Of a stretch of 28,748 nt of DNA, positions 6,948-15,905 are shown piece by piece. The stretch spans positions 1 through 28,748 of the forward strand of contig CAKOMU010000007.1 of the NCBI GenBank assembly GCA_934096755.1. The letters run 5' to 3'. The position numbers and the translations under genes are program-made. Position 1 is the first letter of the stretch. The number at the start of each line of letters is the position of its first letter. Under the pieces are notes generated by a model that did no database searches, had not been told where the DNA came from, and saw only the letters and a list, made by a program, of their open reading frames with translations. The DNA is from an uncultured Bacilli bacterium. Its GTDB lineage: Bacteria; Bacillota_I; Bacilli_A; RF39; UBA660.

Positions 6948-9215
6948 TTACTTAAATAATTTTGTATACACTTCGTCAAAGTTATTTACTAATACAATTT
7001 CCATATTATCTAAAATAATTTTTGGTACATCTTCCAAATCTTCTTGATTAGCTTGAGGAACAAAAACCGTTTTGATGCCCTTGTTATAGGCCCCAATTAA
7101 TTTTTCTTTTAAGCCTCCAATTTTTAACACACTACCAAACAAAGTTATTTCACCTGTAAAAGCAATATCATCTAAAATACATTTATTCTCAAAATAACTG
7201 CACACCCCAACTGCAATTGCCAAACCAGCACTCGGTCCATCTTTTTTAACCGCCGCTGCTAAAAAATGAAAATGCATCGTCAAATTATGAAAATTATATT
7301 TATAATTATTTTTAATCATCGATAAAACCACTTTAATACTTTCATCCATAATTTGACCAACATTACCGGTTATAATTGTTTTTTCTTCCCCCTTATAAAG
7401 AGAAAGTTCCATAATACTAACGACTCCCCCTAAAGGTGTATAAGCTAACATATTGACCACACCCGGTTTAGGTTCACTTATTTTTTCTTCTGTATATTTT
7501 GGTGTTCCTAACAATTTTACAACTCTATCTTCGTTTAATACTTTGACATTATTAATAGTAATTTTTCGAGCTAAAGTATCTAAAACTCTTTCTAAATCTC
7601 TTACTCCTGCTTCCTTCGTATAATTATTGATAATAAAATATAACAGCTCATCACTAAATTTTAATTTACTATCATAAACCATATTTTCTTTTAAAGCCAA
7701 AGGCAATAAATAATTAACAGCTATATCTTTTTTTTCAAATAGCGTATAACTATGTAACGTTATAACTTCTACTCTATCTAACAAAGCTGCCGGTATATCC
7801 CCAATATAATTGGCCGTCAATATAAACAAGACTTCACTTAAATCAAAAGGTTCTTCCACATAATTATCGACAAAATTTTTATTTTGCACTGGATCTAAAA
7901 TTTCCAATAAAGTCGCCGCTGGATCACCTTTATAATCTTTAACCATCTTATCTACTTCATCGATTAAAATAAGAGGATTGTTACTACCACATTTGCTTAA
8001 ACCTTGAATAATTTTACCTGGCATCGATCCTAGATAAGTTCGTCTAGATCCAATTAATTCTGTTGAATCATTTAAACCTCCTACACTAATTTTATAAAAA
8101 TCTCGATTTAAAGCTTCAGCAATAGCCATTGCAATACTTGTTTTTCCTACTCCAGGAGGTCCAACTAAACACAATATAGGACTTTTAATATTTTTATTTA
8201 AATTTTTAATAGCAATATATTCACTAATACGTTCTTTTATATTTTTTAAACCATAATGTGACTTATCCAAATCTTTATAAACTTGAGTAAAATTAGCAGT
8301 TTCTTTTTTACTCTTATTCCAAGGTAAATATAAAACCCAATCTAAATAATTATGTAACATACTTACCTCAGGAGCCGAATCACTCATAATTTCATATTTA
8401 TCTATTTCATGTTCCAAATGCTCTTTTGTCTTCTTATTAATTTTCAATTTATTTAATAGACTTCTAAATTCTTTAACCTCGATATCTTTCCAAGATTCTT
8501 CACCTAATTCATTTTTAATAACTTTTAACTTTTCTCTTAAATAGAATTCTCTTTGTTCTTGTTGTAAAGAAATATCTATTTCTTCTTCTATTTCATTATC
8601 AATTTCGACAATTTTTATGGCTTCATTCATCTCTTTAATCAAAGATTTCGCTCTTTTGATAGGATTAATTTCTTGCATATATTCTAATCTTTTCAAAGTA
8701 GAAAGGGGCAAAAATGACGCAATTGCATCCGTAATTCTATTTAAATCTTTAACGCTAGTAATAAAATTAAGAATATCATTAGAAACTCCTTTAGAAACCA
8801 TAATATATTCTTTTAAAACTTCAATAATCTTCTTAACAATAGCATTTTCTTCTTCTTCGACTAAAGATGGTAAATCAATATATATAACATCACTATACAA
8901 AATATCATTGTTTTTTTCTTGATAGTATTTATTGACTGCAACTCTTTTAATCCCTCTTAGTCTTACTTGAATAATACCATTATTATCAATTTTGTTTTTA
9001 ATTTTAGCAATAACACCCACTTTTGGCAAATCTTCCACACTTGGTTCTTCTTCTAAAGCATCCATTGGGGTTACCACTAAAAGTTCACTTTTATAATTAC
9101 TACAAGCATCACTGATGGTACGTCCACTAGTAAGATTATTTAGTTCAATTTTAATCTCTTGATTAGGGAGGATAACTACATTTTTTAATAGTATTACAGG
9201 CACATCAAAATTCAC
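6948..9215 (-). CDS. lon: ATP-dependent protease La (LonA)
   Basis: Cytoplasmic AAA+ serine protease for damaged and regulatory proteins. The 755 residues show the N-terminal LAN domain (1-180), helical linker, AAA+ module with Walker A GPPGVGKT (352-359), Walker B LILIDEVDK (415-423), GSRRTYLGSMPG and arginine finger LLDRVEV, then the protease domain with KDGPSAG (Ser662) and Lys705 in GGLKEKLIGAYNKG. Before the catalytic Ser, the usual 'PEGA' element reads LAAA, which is unusual. An upstream frame start (TTG at 9230) is really the ribosome binding site GGGAGGTG; the GTG at 9215 with a 5-nt spacer is the start. In operon with murF. Transcribed from a good sigma-A-type promoter carrying a palindrome. 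Confidence 0.97.
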   Translation of the reverse strand: MNFDVPVILLKNVVILPNQEIKIELNNLTSGRTISDACSNYKSELLVVTPMDALEEEPSVEDLPKVGVIAKIKNKIDNNGIIQVRLRGIKRVAVNKYYQEKNNDILYSDVIYIDLPSLVEEEENAIVKKIIEVLKEYIMVSKGVSNDILNFITSVKDLNRITDAIASFLPLSTLKRLEYMQEINPIKRAKSLIKEMNEAIKIVEIDNEIEEEIDISLQQEQREFYLREKLKVIKNELGEESWKDIEVKEFRSLLNKLKINKKTKEHLEHEIDKYEIMSDSAPEVSMLHNYLDWVLYLPWNKSKKETANFTQVYKDLDKSHYGLKNIKERISEYIAIKNLNKNIKSPILCLVGPPGVGKTSIAMAIAEALNRDFYKISVGGLNDSTELIGSRRTYLGSMPGKIIQGLSKCGSNNPLILIDEVDKMVKDYKGDPAATLLEILDPVQNKNFVDNYVEEPFDLSEVLFILTANYIGDIPAALLDRVEVITLHSYTLFEKKDIAVNYLLPLALKENMVYDSKLKFSDELLYFIINNYTKEAGVRDLERVLDTLARKITINNVKVLNEDRVVKLLGTPKYTEEKISEPKPGVVNMLAYTPLGGVVSIMELSLYKGEEKTIITGNVGQIMDESIKVVLSMIKNNYKYNFHNLTMHFHFLAAAVKKDGPSAGLAIAVGVCSYFENKCILDDIAFTGEITLFGSVLKIGGLKEKLIGAYNKGIKTVFVPQANQEDLEDVPKIILDNMEIVLVNNFDEVYTKLFK

Positions 9216-9241
9216 AAAAACACCTCCCAAACATAAAAGTT

Positions 9242-9270
9242 ATTATATCTACAAACCATAAATTTGTAAA
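9242..9270 (-). promoter_or_regulatory. lon-murF promoter
   Basis: Minus-strand TTTACA (complement of 9265-9270), 17-bp spacer, then perfect TATAAT (complement of 9242-9247), 26 nt before the lon start codon. The best housekeeping promoter match in the window. Confidence 0.8.
9250..9268. promoter_or_regulatory. Candidate operator in the lon promoter
   Basis: Perfect inverted repeat TACAAA (9250-9255) N7 TTTGTA (9263-9268) filling the spacer between the -35 and -10 of the lon promoter and overlapping the -35. The position is typical of a repressor site. The sequence is not the CIRCE or CtsR consensus as I know them, so the regulator is unknown. Confidence 0.45.
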
Positions 9271-9329
9271 GAGAAAATCACCATCTTTTTTTCTCAGCAT
9301 AGGATATAAATGAATGAAAGGATATTTAT

Positions 9330-10124
9330 ATGATTAATATTTTTACGAATTTACAACCACCACTTCAAGCCTTAATCGCCAGTTTATTTACTTGGGGTAT
9401 AACTTCACTAGGCGCCGCCGTAGTCTTTTTATTTAAACGTGTCAATAAAACTACTCTTGATGCTATGTTAGGTTTATCTGCCGGAGTCATGTTAGCAGCC
9501 ACCTTTTTTAGTTTAATAGCACCAGCTTTAGATATGGCCGAAAATCTTCATTTAATTCCTTGGTTAATTGTTTCATTAGGAGTTTTATCAGGAGGCTTAT
9601 TACTTTTTTTAGGGGATAAAATATTTTCTAAACTAACTGAAAAAAAGACCAATAGTCACAGTATTAAACGATGTTTAATGTTGATATTTTCCATTACACT
9701 TCATAATATACCAGAAGGAATGGCTATCGGGGTTGCTTTTGGATCAGTCTTTTATCACTTAGATGGTTCCACTCTTTGGGCTTCAGTCATGTTAGCTATT
9801 GGCATTGGTATTCAAAATTTTCCTGAAGGATCATCAGTTTCTCTACCTTTAAGGCGTGAAGGGATGAGTCCCAAATTAGCTTTCATATTTGGTTCATTAA
9901 GTGGTATAGTTGAACCAATCGCTGCCATCATCGGAGCTGTTTTAGTTTTAAAAATTAAAATATTATTACCAATATTATTAGCTTTTGCGGGAGGCTCGAT
10001 GATTTATGTAGTCGTCCAAGAACTCATACCAGAAAGTCAAACTAACGAAAAAAAAGACCTAATGGCCTTATTTACGATTTTTGGTTTCATCATTATGATG
10101 ATTTTCGATGTAGCTTTAGGTTAA
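9330..10124 (+). CDS. ZIP family metal transporter (ZupT/GufA-like)
   Basis: A 264-residue inner-membrane divalent-metal (probably zinc) importer with about eight hydrophobic helices. The signature metal-site motifs are present: SITLHNIPEGMAIG (His125, Asn126, Glu129) in helix 4 and GIGIQNFPEGSSVSLPL (Gln162, Asn163, Glu166) in helix 5, with a later acidic VVQELIPES. This set and the short cytoplasmic loop (KLTEKKTNSHSIKR) fit the bacterial ZupT/GufA branch. Metal choice cannot be read from sequence alone. The start ATG at 9330 has AAAGGA nine nt upstream. It is divergent from lon across 114 bp. Its 3' end overlaps the convergent ABC transporter gene by 4 nt. No Zur box was recognised. Confidence 0.92.
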   Translation: MINIFTNLQPPLQALIASLFTWGITSLGAAVVFLFKRVNKTTLDAMLGLSAGVMLAATFFSLIAPALDMAENLHLIPWLIVSLGVLSGGLLLFLGDKIFSKLTEKKTNSHSIKRCLMLIFSITLHNIPEGMAIGVAFGSVFYHLDGSTLWASVMLAIGIGIQNFPEGSSVSLPLRREGMSPKLAFIFGSLSGIVEPIAAIIGAVLVLKIKILLPILLAFAGGSMIYVVVQELIPESQTNEKKDLMALFTIFGFIIMMIFDVALG

Positions 10125-10140
10125 CCTAAAGTTTCTTTAT
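10114..10140 (+). terminator. Possible terminator of the ZIP gene in a shared-stop palindrome
   Basis: Perfect palindrome CTTTAGGTTAACCTAAAG (10114-10131), able to form a 7-bp stem with a TTAA loop, followed on the plus strand by TTTCTTTATC. The TTAA in the centre contains the TAA stops of both convergent genes. The T tract is weak and no T tract follows on the minus strand. Confidence 0.4.
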
Positions 10141-11851
10141 CATATAATTTTTGATAAACATTACAAGACTTCATTAATTTTTTATGTGTACCTGAATCGA
10201 TGATTTTACCATTATCAACGACAAATATTAAATCTGCATCTTGAATAGTTGATAATCTATGAGCAATGACTACTACAGTATGATCTGCTACTAAATCGCC
10301 AATAGCGGTTTTAATTTGTGCTTGATTAGTATTATCAAGAGCACTTGTAGCTTCATCAAATAAAATAATTTTACTTCCCTTTAACAAAGCACGAGCAATC
10401 GCTAGTCTTTGCTTTTGACCGCCTGAAAGGTTAATCCCACCTTCACCAATTAAAGTATCATATTTTTGTGGTAAACTCATAATATATTCATCAATTTGGG
10501 CAATTTTACAATATTTTCTTACTGTATTTATACTAACATCTTCACGAACAATTTGAAAATTTTCTAAAATAGTTTTATTAAAAATAAACGGATCTTGTCT
10601 AATAATAGCAACATTTTTATTAAAAGCATCTTCCGTAAAGTCATTAATAGGAATATCATCAATTAAAACTACCCCTGAATTGGGTTGAAAATACTTAAGT
10701 AACAAATTAAAAATTGTCGTTTTACCTTGACCACTTTTACCCACAATAGCCACTAATTTTCCACTTGGTATTACTAAATTAAAGTTTTCTAAAACATTCT
10801 TTTCATCTTTAGAATACTTAAATGTTACATTTTTAAATTCAATTTTCCCAGTAATATCAGTTTTATCAATTTCGCCAAAACTTTCATCTGGATAAAGTTT
10901 ATTATCAATAATTTCTCCAATTCTATTAATTGACACTTTCATCTTACCATAATTGGTACTAAGTGTACTAAATTCATCGACCATATACATAAAACGATAT
11001 ATATAATTACTAATCATCATCACAAAAACAAATGATTGTTTACCTAAAATAAGGAGAATAATACAAGTGATAAATACTATTGCTTCTAAACCTATATTTA
11101 AAATTGAAATTGCAGCATAATAATTTTTTTCATCAATATTTTGACGATTTATACCATGGTATACATGTCTAAATTGATTTTTAATTATCTCATTAGTTTT
11201 CTTACGTATTCCTAGAGCCCGTACTTCTCTTATTCCTCTTATAATTTCATTAACATTACCAGTGACTTTATCTTTTTCCTTATTAATTTCTTTTTGATTA
11301 TTTTCGATATTAGGTAAATATTTCTTTGATATCCAAGCAAAAAGCAATAAATAAACAACAATTTCCAAAGCCACAATTAAAGAATTACACAAAATATAGA
11401 TAAATACCAAAATACTTGTAAATAGATAAATAATAATTTTTAGACTTTGTTTAAAGGAATCGGCAATAGTTTGAGAATCATTTATCACTCGATTAATAAT
11501 TTCTCCACTGCTCATTTTTTCAAACGCAACCGCCGGTAATAAACCAACTTTTTGAAATACAACATTATTAATTCTTTCTACTACGTTATTAGCAACTCGG
11601 TCTAAGTAAAGTCTACCTAAACGGTAAAAAAACAAACTATCCGCAACATTAATAACTGTATTTATAAGGATAAGCAAAACAGCTAATACCATCATTTGTT
11701 TTGTAATCAAATCTACAGTAAGACCTAATAAATATCCATATACAACTCCAATAATAGCACTAATAAACGTTAAAATAAAAGCCTTAATTAACAGTTTTTT
11801 TTCATTCTTAAAAAATTTTTTAATAAATCTCTTTCGATATTCTTTATTCAC
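10121..11851 (-). CDS. ABC exporter, fused membrane and ATPase domains
   Basis: A half-transporter of 576 residues in the ABCB/MdlB layout: membrane domain of six helices (about 20-295), then a nucleotide-binding domain with Walker A GKSGQGKT (371-378), Q-loop IIRQDPFIF, signature LSGGQKQR (475-482), Walker B IILFDEATSALD and switch histidine in IAHRLST (His531). It must dimerise to act; substrate (lipid, peptide or drug) cannot be inferred. The open frame begins at GTG 11860, but that GTG lies in a good ribosome binding site (GGGTGA), and the GTG at 11851 six nt later is preferred. It starts 1 nt after the mutS stop, so the two are probably coupled. Its stop overlaps the ZIP gene stop. Confidence 0.93.
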   Translation of the reverse strand: MNKEYRKRFIKKFFKNEKKLLIKAFILTFISAIIGVVYGYLLGLTVDLITKQMMVLAVLLILINTVINVADSLFFYRLGRLYLDRVANNVVERINNVVFQKVGLLPAVAFEKMSSGEIINRVINDSQTIADSFKQSLKIIIYLFTSILVFIYILCNSLIVALEIVVYLLLFAWISKKYLPNIENNQKEINKEKDKVTGNVNEIIRGIREVRALGIRKKTNEIIKNQFRHVYHGINRQNIDEKNYYAAISILNIGLEAIVFITCIILLILGKQSFVFVMMISNYIYRFMYMVDEFSTLSTNYGKMKVSINRIGEIIDNKLYPDESFGEIDKTDITGKIEFKNVTFKYSKDEKNVLENFNLVIPSGKLVAIVGKSGQGKTTIFNLLLKYFQPNSGVVLIDDIPINDFTEDAFNKNVAIIRQDPFIFNKTILENFQIVREDVSINTVRKYCKIAQIDEYIMSLPQKYDTLIGEGGINLSGGQKQRLAIARALLKGSKIILFDEATSALDNTNQAQIKTAIGDLVADHTVVVIAHRLSTIQDADLIFVVDNGKIIDSGTHKKLMKSCNVYQKLYDKETLG

Positions 11852-11852
11852 A

Positions 11853-14402
11853 CTATTCACCCTTTTTTATTTTTTGTTTTAAATCAAATAAGATATTTAA
11901 AGCTTCCATCGGCGTGGTATTTATAACATCTACATTTTCAATCATTTCTTTAATTATATCTTTTTCTTCCTTTTTTTCTTCAAAATCCATTGTCAATTGC
12001 ACTCGTTCTTCCGGATTTTTCTTTCTTTCTTTACTTTCATATTCTATTAAAATATCTTCAGCTCTATTTAGTAACTCTTCTGGCATCTTAGCTAGTCTAG
12101 CAACATGAATACCATAACTCTTATCCACAGCCCCAGCTTTAATTTTATGTAAAAAGGTTATTTCTTTCCCATTTTCTATCGCGCTAACATGAACATTTTT
12201 GATATTTTTAAACTTTTGTGCTAACCTCGTTAATTCATGATAATGAGTTGAAAACAAGGTAAAAGCGCCAATATTTTTACTAATAAATTCTAATATTGCT
12301 TGAGCTAAACTCATCCCATCATAAGTCGCTGTTCCACGACCTAATTCATCAAATAAAATTAAACTATTTTTAGTTGCTCCCACAATAGCATTTCGAGCTT
12401 CCTTCATTTCTACCATAAAGGTTGATTCACCACTTACCAAATCATCACTAGCACCAATTCTCGTAAAAATTTTATCAATAATTGGAAGTGTTGCACTTTT
12501 AGCCGGAACAAAAGAACCAATTTGGGCCATGATCACAATAATAGCTAATTGACGCATAAAAGTCGATTTACCACTCATATTAGGACCTGTAATTAATAAA
12601 GTATCAATCCCATTATCCATAATACAATCATTTGCTACGTATTCTTCCTTACTAACAACTTCCACAACAGGATGTCGACCATCTTTTATATTAATGATAT
12701 TGTCATGAGTTAAAACAGGTCTAACTAAATTATACTCTTCACTACAAATAGCTAAAGAAACTAAGGCATCGATTTCACTTAAAACATCTGCAGTTTCATT
12801 TAAACTTGGCACTTCTTTTTTTAATTTCTCACGAATATCACAAAACAGTTTATATTCCAGTTCCATAATATTTTCTTCAGCATTTAATATTAAACTCTCT
12901 TTTTCTTTTAATTCCGGTGATATATATCTTTCACAATTAGTCAAGGTTTGTTTACGATACCAATTAAATTCTTCTTTTACCAACTCTTTACTTCCATTAG
13001 GAACTTCAATATAATAACCAAATACTTTATTAAAACCAACCTTTAAATTTTTAATACCCGTCTCTTCTTTTACTTTAGCTTCAAAAGAAGCCACAAAATC
13101 TTTTCCCCCACTACGAATATTTTTTAATTCATCTAAGGCATCATCAAAACCAGTTTTAATCATGCCTCCTTCTTTGACACTAATCGGTGGTTCATCCACA
13201 ATAGCTTTATCTAATAAATTATAAATATCTTTATGAGTATTAATACTATATCCCAAATTTAATTTAGCTAATATATCTTGCACCTTAGGCAAGACTTCCA
13301 AGCTCTTTTTTAATTGTAACAAATCTCTAGCATTTAAAGATCCATTGATTACTTTACCCGCTAGACGTTCAATGTCATACACTTCATATAAAGCATTTTT
13401 TAACTCATCTTTTAAAATAAATTCATTATTTAAAATTTCAATTTTATCATATCTAGCATTAATTTTGTCACTATCTTTTAAAGGATTTAACAACCAATTT
13501 TTTAATTTACGACTTCCCATCGCTGTCTTACATTTATCAAGCAACCATAATAATGAGTATGTTCTTTCTTTTAAACGTAAAGTTTCAATTAATTCCAAAT
13601 TTCTTATGGTATGAACATCCATTTCTAAATAATCATTCTTTTGCAAATAATTAATTTTTTTAATATGACTTAAATCTTTTAATTGACGAACATCTAAATA
13701 ATAAAATAAATGAGCAATTCCGCTTTTTACTTGAGCATCACTAACTGTGTTCAACAAATCTTGATATTTATCCCATAAAAAGTTATTACTAATAGTAACT
13801 TCGATATTATAAGTATTTTTTAATAAATCAATTAATTTAGTATTTAAATTATCTAAGAGTACTACTTCTTTTAAATTAAAAGCTAATATTTCATCAATTA
13901 ATTTAGCTTCATCATTTGGAATTTTTAAAACAGCTAAATAACCTGTAGATATATCAAGTATCGTCAATAAAATTTGTTCACTTAAAAATATTACACTTGC
14001 AATATAAGAAGAATCTAGGTCATTTAACAAATCATTATCAGCAATAGTTCCTTTACTTATAACATCAACTATTCCTCTTTTAACCATGCCTTTTGTCGAT
14101 TTAGGATCTTCCAATTGTTCACAAATCGCCACTCGATAACCTTTATTAACCAATTTTTCAATATAAGGTTTAACATTATGATGAGGAACCCCACACATAG
14201 GCACTCTTTCTTCTAACCCGGCCACACGTCCAGTCAAAGTTAATTCCAGTTCACGAGATGCAATCAAAGCATCATCAAAAAACATTTCGTAAAAATCACC
14301 AAGACGATAAAAAATCAATTCTTCAGGGTATTGATCTTTTATTTCCATATATTGAGCCATCATTGGACTTAAATTTTTTCTATCAACTTCACTTCGTAAC
14401 AT
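11853..14402 (-). CDS. mutS: DNA mismatch repair protein MutS
   Basis: Recognises base mismatches and small loops and recruits MutL. All domains are visible in 849 residues: mismatch-binding domain with the Phe-x-Glu wedge (FYE, 37-39), connector, lever and clamp (about 250-540), and the ATPase with Walker A GPNMSGKS (606-613), Walker B LILFDELGRG and the THYHEL switch. Length and motifs mark MutS1 rather than MutS2 (no C-terminal Smr domain). Start ATG at 14402 with GAGGT upstream. mutL, often the next gene, is not in this window; an ABC exporter occupies that place. A TATAAT 20 nt before the start gives a very short leader. Confidence 0.98.
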   Translation of the reverse strand: MLRSEVDRKNLSPMMAQYMEIKDQYPEELIFYRLGDFYEMFFDDALIASRELELTLTGRVAGLEERVPMCGVPHHNVKPYIEKLVNKGYRVAICEQLEDPKSTKGMVKRGIVDVISKGTIADNDLLNDLDSSYIASVIFLSEQILLTILDISTGYLAVLKIPNDEAKLIDEILAFNLKEVVLLDNLNTKLIDLLKNTYNIEVTISNNFLWDKYQDLLNTVSDAQVKSGIAHLFYYLDVRQLKDLSHIKKINYLQKNDYLEMDVHTIRNLELIETLRLKERTYSLLWLLDKCKTAMGSRKLKNWLLNPLKDSDKINARYDKIEILNNEFILKDELKNALYEVYDIERLAGKVINGSLNARDLLQLKKSLEVLPKVQDILAKLNLGYSINTHKDIYNLLDKAIVDEPPISVKEGGMIKTGFDDALDELKNIRSGGKDFVASFEAKVKEETGIKNLKVGFNKVFGYYIEVPNGSKELVKEEFNWYRKQTLTNCERYISPELKEKESLILNAEENIMELEYKLFCDIREKLKKEVPSLNETADVLSEIDALVSLAICSEEYNLVRPVLTHDNIINIKDGRHPVVEVVSKEEYVANDCIMDNGIDTLLITGPNMSGKSTFMRQLAIIVIMAQIGSFVPAKSATLPIIDKIFTRIGASDDLVSGESTFMVEMKEARNAIVGATKNSLILFDELGRGTATYDGMSLAQAILEFISKNIGAFTLFSTHYHELTRLAQKFKNIKNVHVSAIENGKEITFLHKIKAGAVDKSYGIHVARLAKMPEELLNRAEDILIEYESKERKKNPEERVQLTMDFEEKKEEKDIIKEMIENVDVINTTPMEALNILFDLKQKIKKGE

Positions 14403-14421
14403 ATAACTACCTCGTTTTTCA

Positions 14422-14427
14422 ATTATA
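14422..14427 (-). promoter_or_regulatory. -10 box for mutS
   Basis: Perfect TATAAT on the minus strand, 19 nt before the mutS ATG, just downstream of the preceding operon's terminator. No convincing -35 (TTGTCG lies 20 bp upstream). Confidence 0.5.
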
Positions 14428-14451
14428 ACACGATTTTTTCGAAATTACGAC

Positions 14452-14478
14452 AAAAAATAGGACTATTTCCTGTCCTAT
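14452..14478 (-). terminator. Intrinsic terminator of the thioester-protein operon
   Basis: Perfect 7-bp stem ATAGGAC (14457-14463) / GTCCTAT (14472-14478), 8-nt loop, followed on the minus strand by a T run. The stop codon of the upstream gene (14475-14477) lies inside the stem. Confidence 0.85.
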
Positions 14479-15905
14479 AATTTCTTCTTATATTTAGATG
14501 GTACTAAAAATAATGGCACTTCCATAAAACTCAGTTGAGTATCCGGAATATTTAAAATTATTACTGACTGATCACTATCTTCTAAAACATCTACATATTC
14601 ACTTTCTGTCTTAATTTTATAATGATTTAATGCCTTTAGTTCTCTAATTTCATAAACCCCGATTGGTAAATTATCAATTTTTAATATTCCTTCTTCATTA
14701 GTAAAGTCCTGAAAAACCAATTGACCATCCTTATATAAGCCAAATTTCACATTAGCTAATGCTTCTTTTGTTTCACTATCTTGTTTTACAATAGTAATAC
14801 TTCCTTTTTTCAACTCATTGTAAACTTTTTTTGAAACATCAATAACTCGGTTATTGTCATCTAATTTCAATTCCACTTCTTCTTTTTTAACTATCTTATA
14901 ACCATCAAATGCCACTTCTTCTAAAAAATATTTTCCTGCTTCTAAATTATCAAAAATAACTTTTCCTAAATCATCACTTTTTTGTTCCTCTACCAAATTA
15001 TTATTAGCATCATATAATCTAAAAATCACATTTTTTAAATAATCAACATAAAAAGTAATTTTTTCATCTTTAATATTTACTTTTTCTCCATATTTTGTAA
15101 TTACTATTTTCCCAGTTGGTTTTTTAGCATATATTTTATATCCAGCATCAGTAATTACAGGTTTTGATCCCTGAAAAATATTTTGACTACTTTCACTTAC
15201 AAATATTAACATTGGTGTATTATATGCTTTTCTTTGTAATTTAAATTCCATCTCTTCATTAGTAACCTTAATTATTAATTTGTTATCATTAATAGTGGCA
15301 TTATTTCCTACTATTTCATAATTATCTAAAACATTTTTTAAATCTTCTAATTCCAATGTATCACCAATGAAAGCATCAGGCATTAAAAATTCTGGTATAA
15401 CATAGTGACTGGCAACTAATTGCAAAATTTCTTCTTTTTCTTGTTTAAACAAATTCTCATCTACACTGCCATTTAAAGAATCCGTAAAATGAAAACTGCC
15501 TTGGGGATAAACTTCTTCCCATATTAACATTTGAGTAACATAATACCATTTACTATCCATATGATTATGTTTTTTATCCTGATATTGATATCCATAATAT
15601 GATATTAAATTAATTTTCTCCCAAGTCGCTTCATCCATATTTAATATATTTTCATAATTATCTTCATAAACATTATAAACAGCTTTCTTATTTACCTTTA
15701 CAAAAGGTTCTAAACAATAAACATATTCTCCTTGTTGATTAACGATAAATTGACCAACTTTATTTTCAACATTACCAGATTGATCTATTTTCTTGATAAA
15801 TACACCATCGATAACTTCACCACCTTTAAAACTTCCTTCATAAGTTAAAGCTTTACCCAACAAAGGCCAAAATAAACATAACAATACAATTATTTTTTTA
15901 ATCAT
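14475..15905 (-). CDS. Secreted thioester-domain (TQXA) and CnaB/SpaA surface protein
   Basis: A 476-residue secreted protein. Residues 1-19 are a signal peptide (MIKKIIVLLCLFWPLLGKA). Residues about 24-235 match a thioester domain: YVYCLEPF (Cys64) and WYYVTQMLIWEE (Gln125) supply the Cys-Gln pair that forms the covalent host-binding bond in Gram-positive adhesins. Two CnaB/SpaA Ig-like domains follow (about 264-364 and 367-453), each with the isopeptide pattern Lys...Glu...Asn: Lys271/Glu329-330/Asn363 and Lys374/Glu422/Asn452. The end is odd: IPDTQ at 453-457 sits where LPXTG would be, but only a short hydrophobic patch and a KYKKKL tail follow, so there is no clear sortase signal or membrane anchor. 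The ATG at 15905 (with AAAGGAG four nt upstream) overlaps the previous stop as ATGA. Adhesin role inferred from the family. Confidence 0.85.
   Translation of the reverse strand: MIKKIIVLLCLFWPLLGKALTYEGSFKGGEVIDGVFIKKIDQSGNVENKVGQFIVNQQGEYVYCLEPFVKVNKKAVYNVYEDNYENILNMDEATWEKINLISYYGYQYQDKKHNHMDSKWYYVTQMLIWEEVYPQGSFHFTDSLNGSVDENLFKQEKEEILQLVASHYVIPEFLMPDAFIGDTLELEDLKNVLDNYEIVGNNATINDNKLIIKVTNEEMEFKLQRKAYNTPMLIFVSESSQNIFQGSKPVITDAGYKIYAKKPTGKIVITKYGEKVNIKDEKITFYVDYLKNVIFRLYDANNNLVEEQKSDDLGKVIFDNLEAGKYFLEEVAFDGYKIVKKEEVELKLDDNNRVIDVSKKVYNELKKGSITIVKQDSETKEALANVKFGLYKDGQLVFQDFTNEEGILKIDNLPIGVYEIRELKALNHYKIKTESEYVDVLEDSDQSVIILNIPDTQLSFMEVPLFLVPSKYKKKL

Noticed and set aside
9216..9230. lon start at TTG 9230
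   Set aside because: These codons form the ribosome binding site GGGAGGTG for the GTG at 9215.
9271..9295. GAGAAAA / TTTTCTC inverted repeat in the lon-ZIP intergenic region as a Zur or other metal-regulator site
   Set aside because: It is a low-complexity A/T hairpin with an 11-nt centre and does not match a metal-box pattern I know. It could still matter for the ZIP gene, but support is too thin.
12967..13614. Plus-strand open frames inside mutS, pflA, murF, lon, ppdK, thyA and ruvB
   Set aside because: They are antisense shadows with no ribosome binding site, no family resemblance and composition dictated by the genes on the minus strand.
14520..14546. IPDTQ at the end of the thioester protein as a normal LPXTG sortase signal
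   Set aside because: Q replaces G, and only a short, weakly hydrophobic patch follows instead of a membrane-spanning helix. Kept as an open question and not called.
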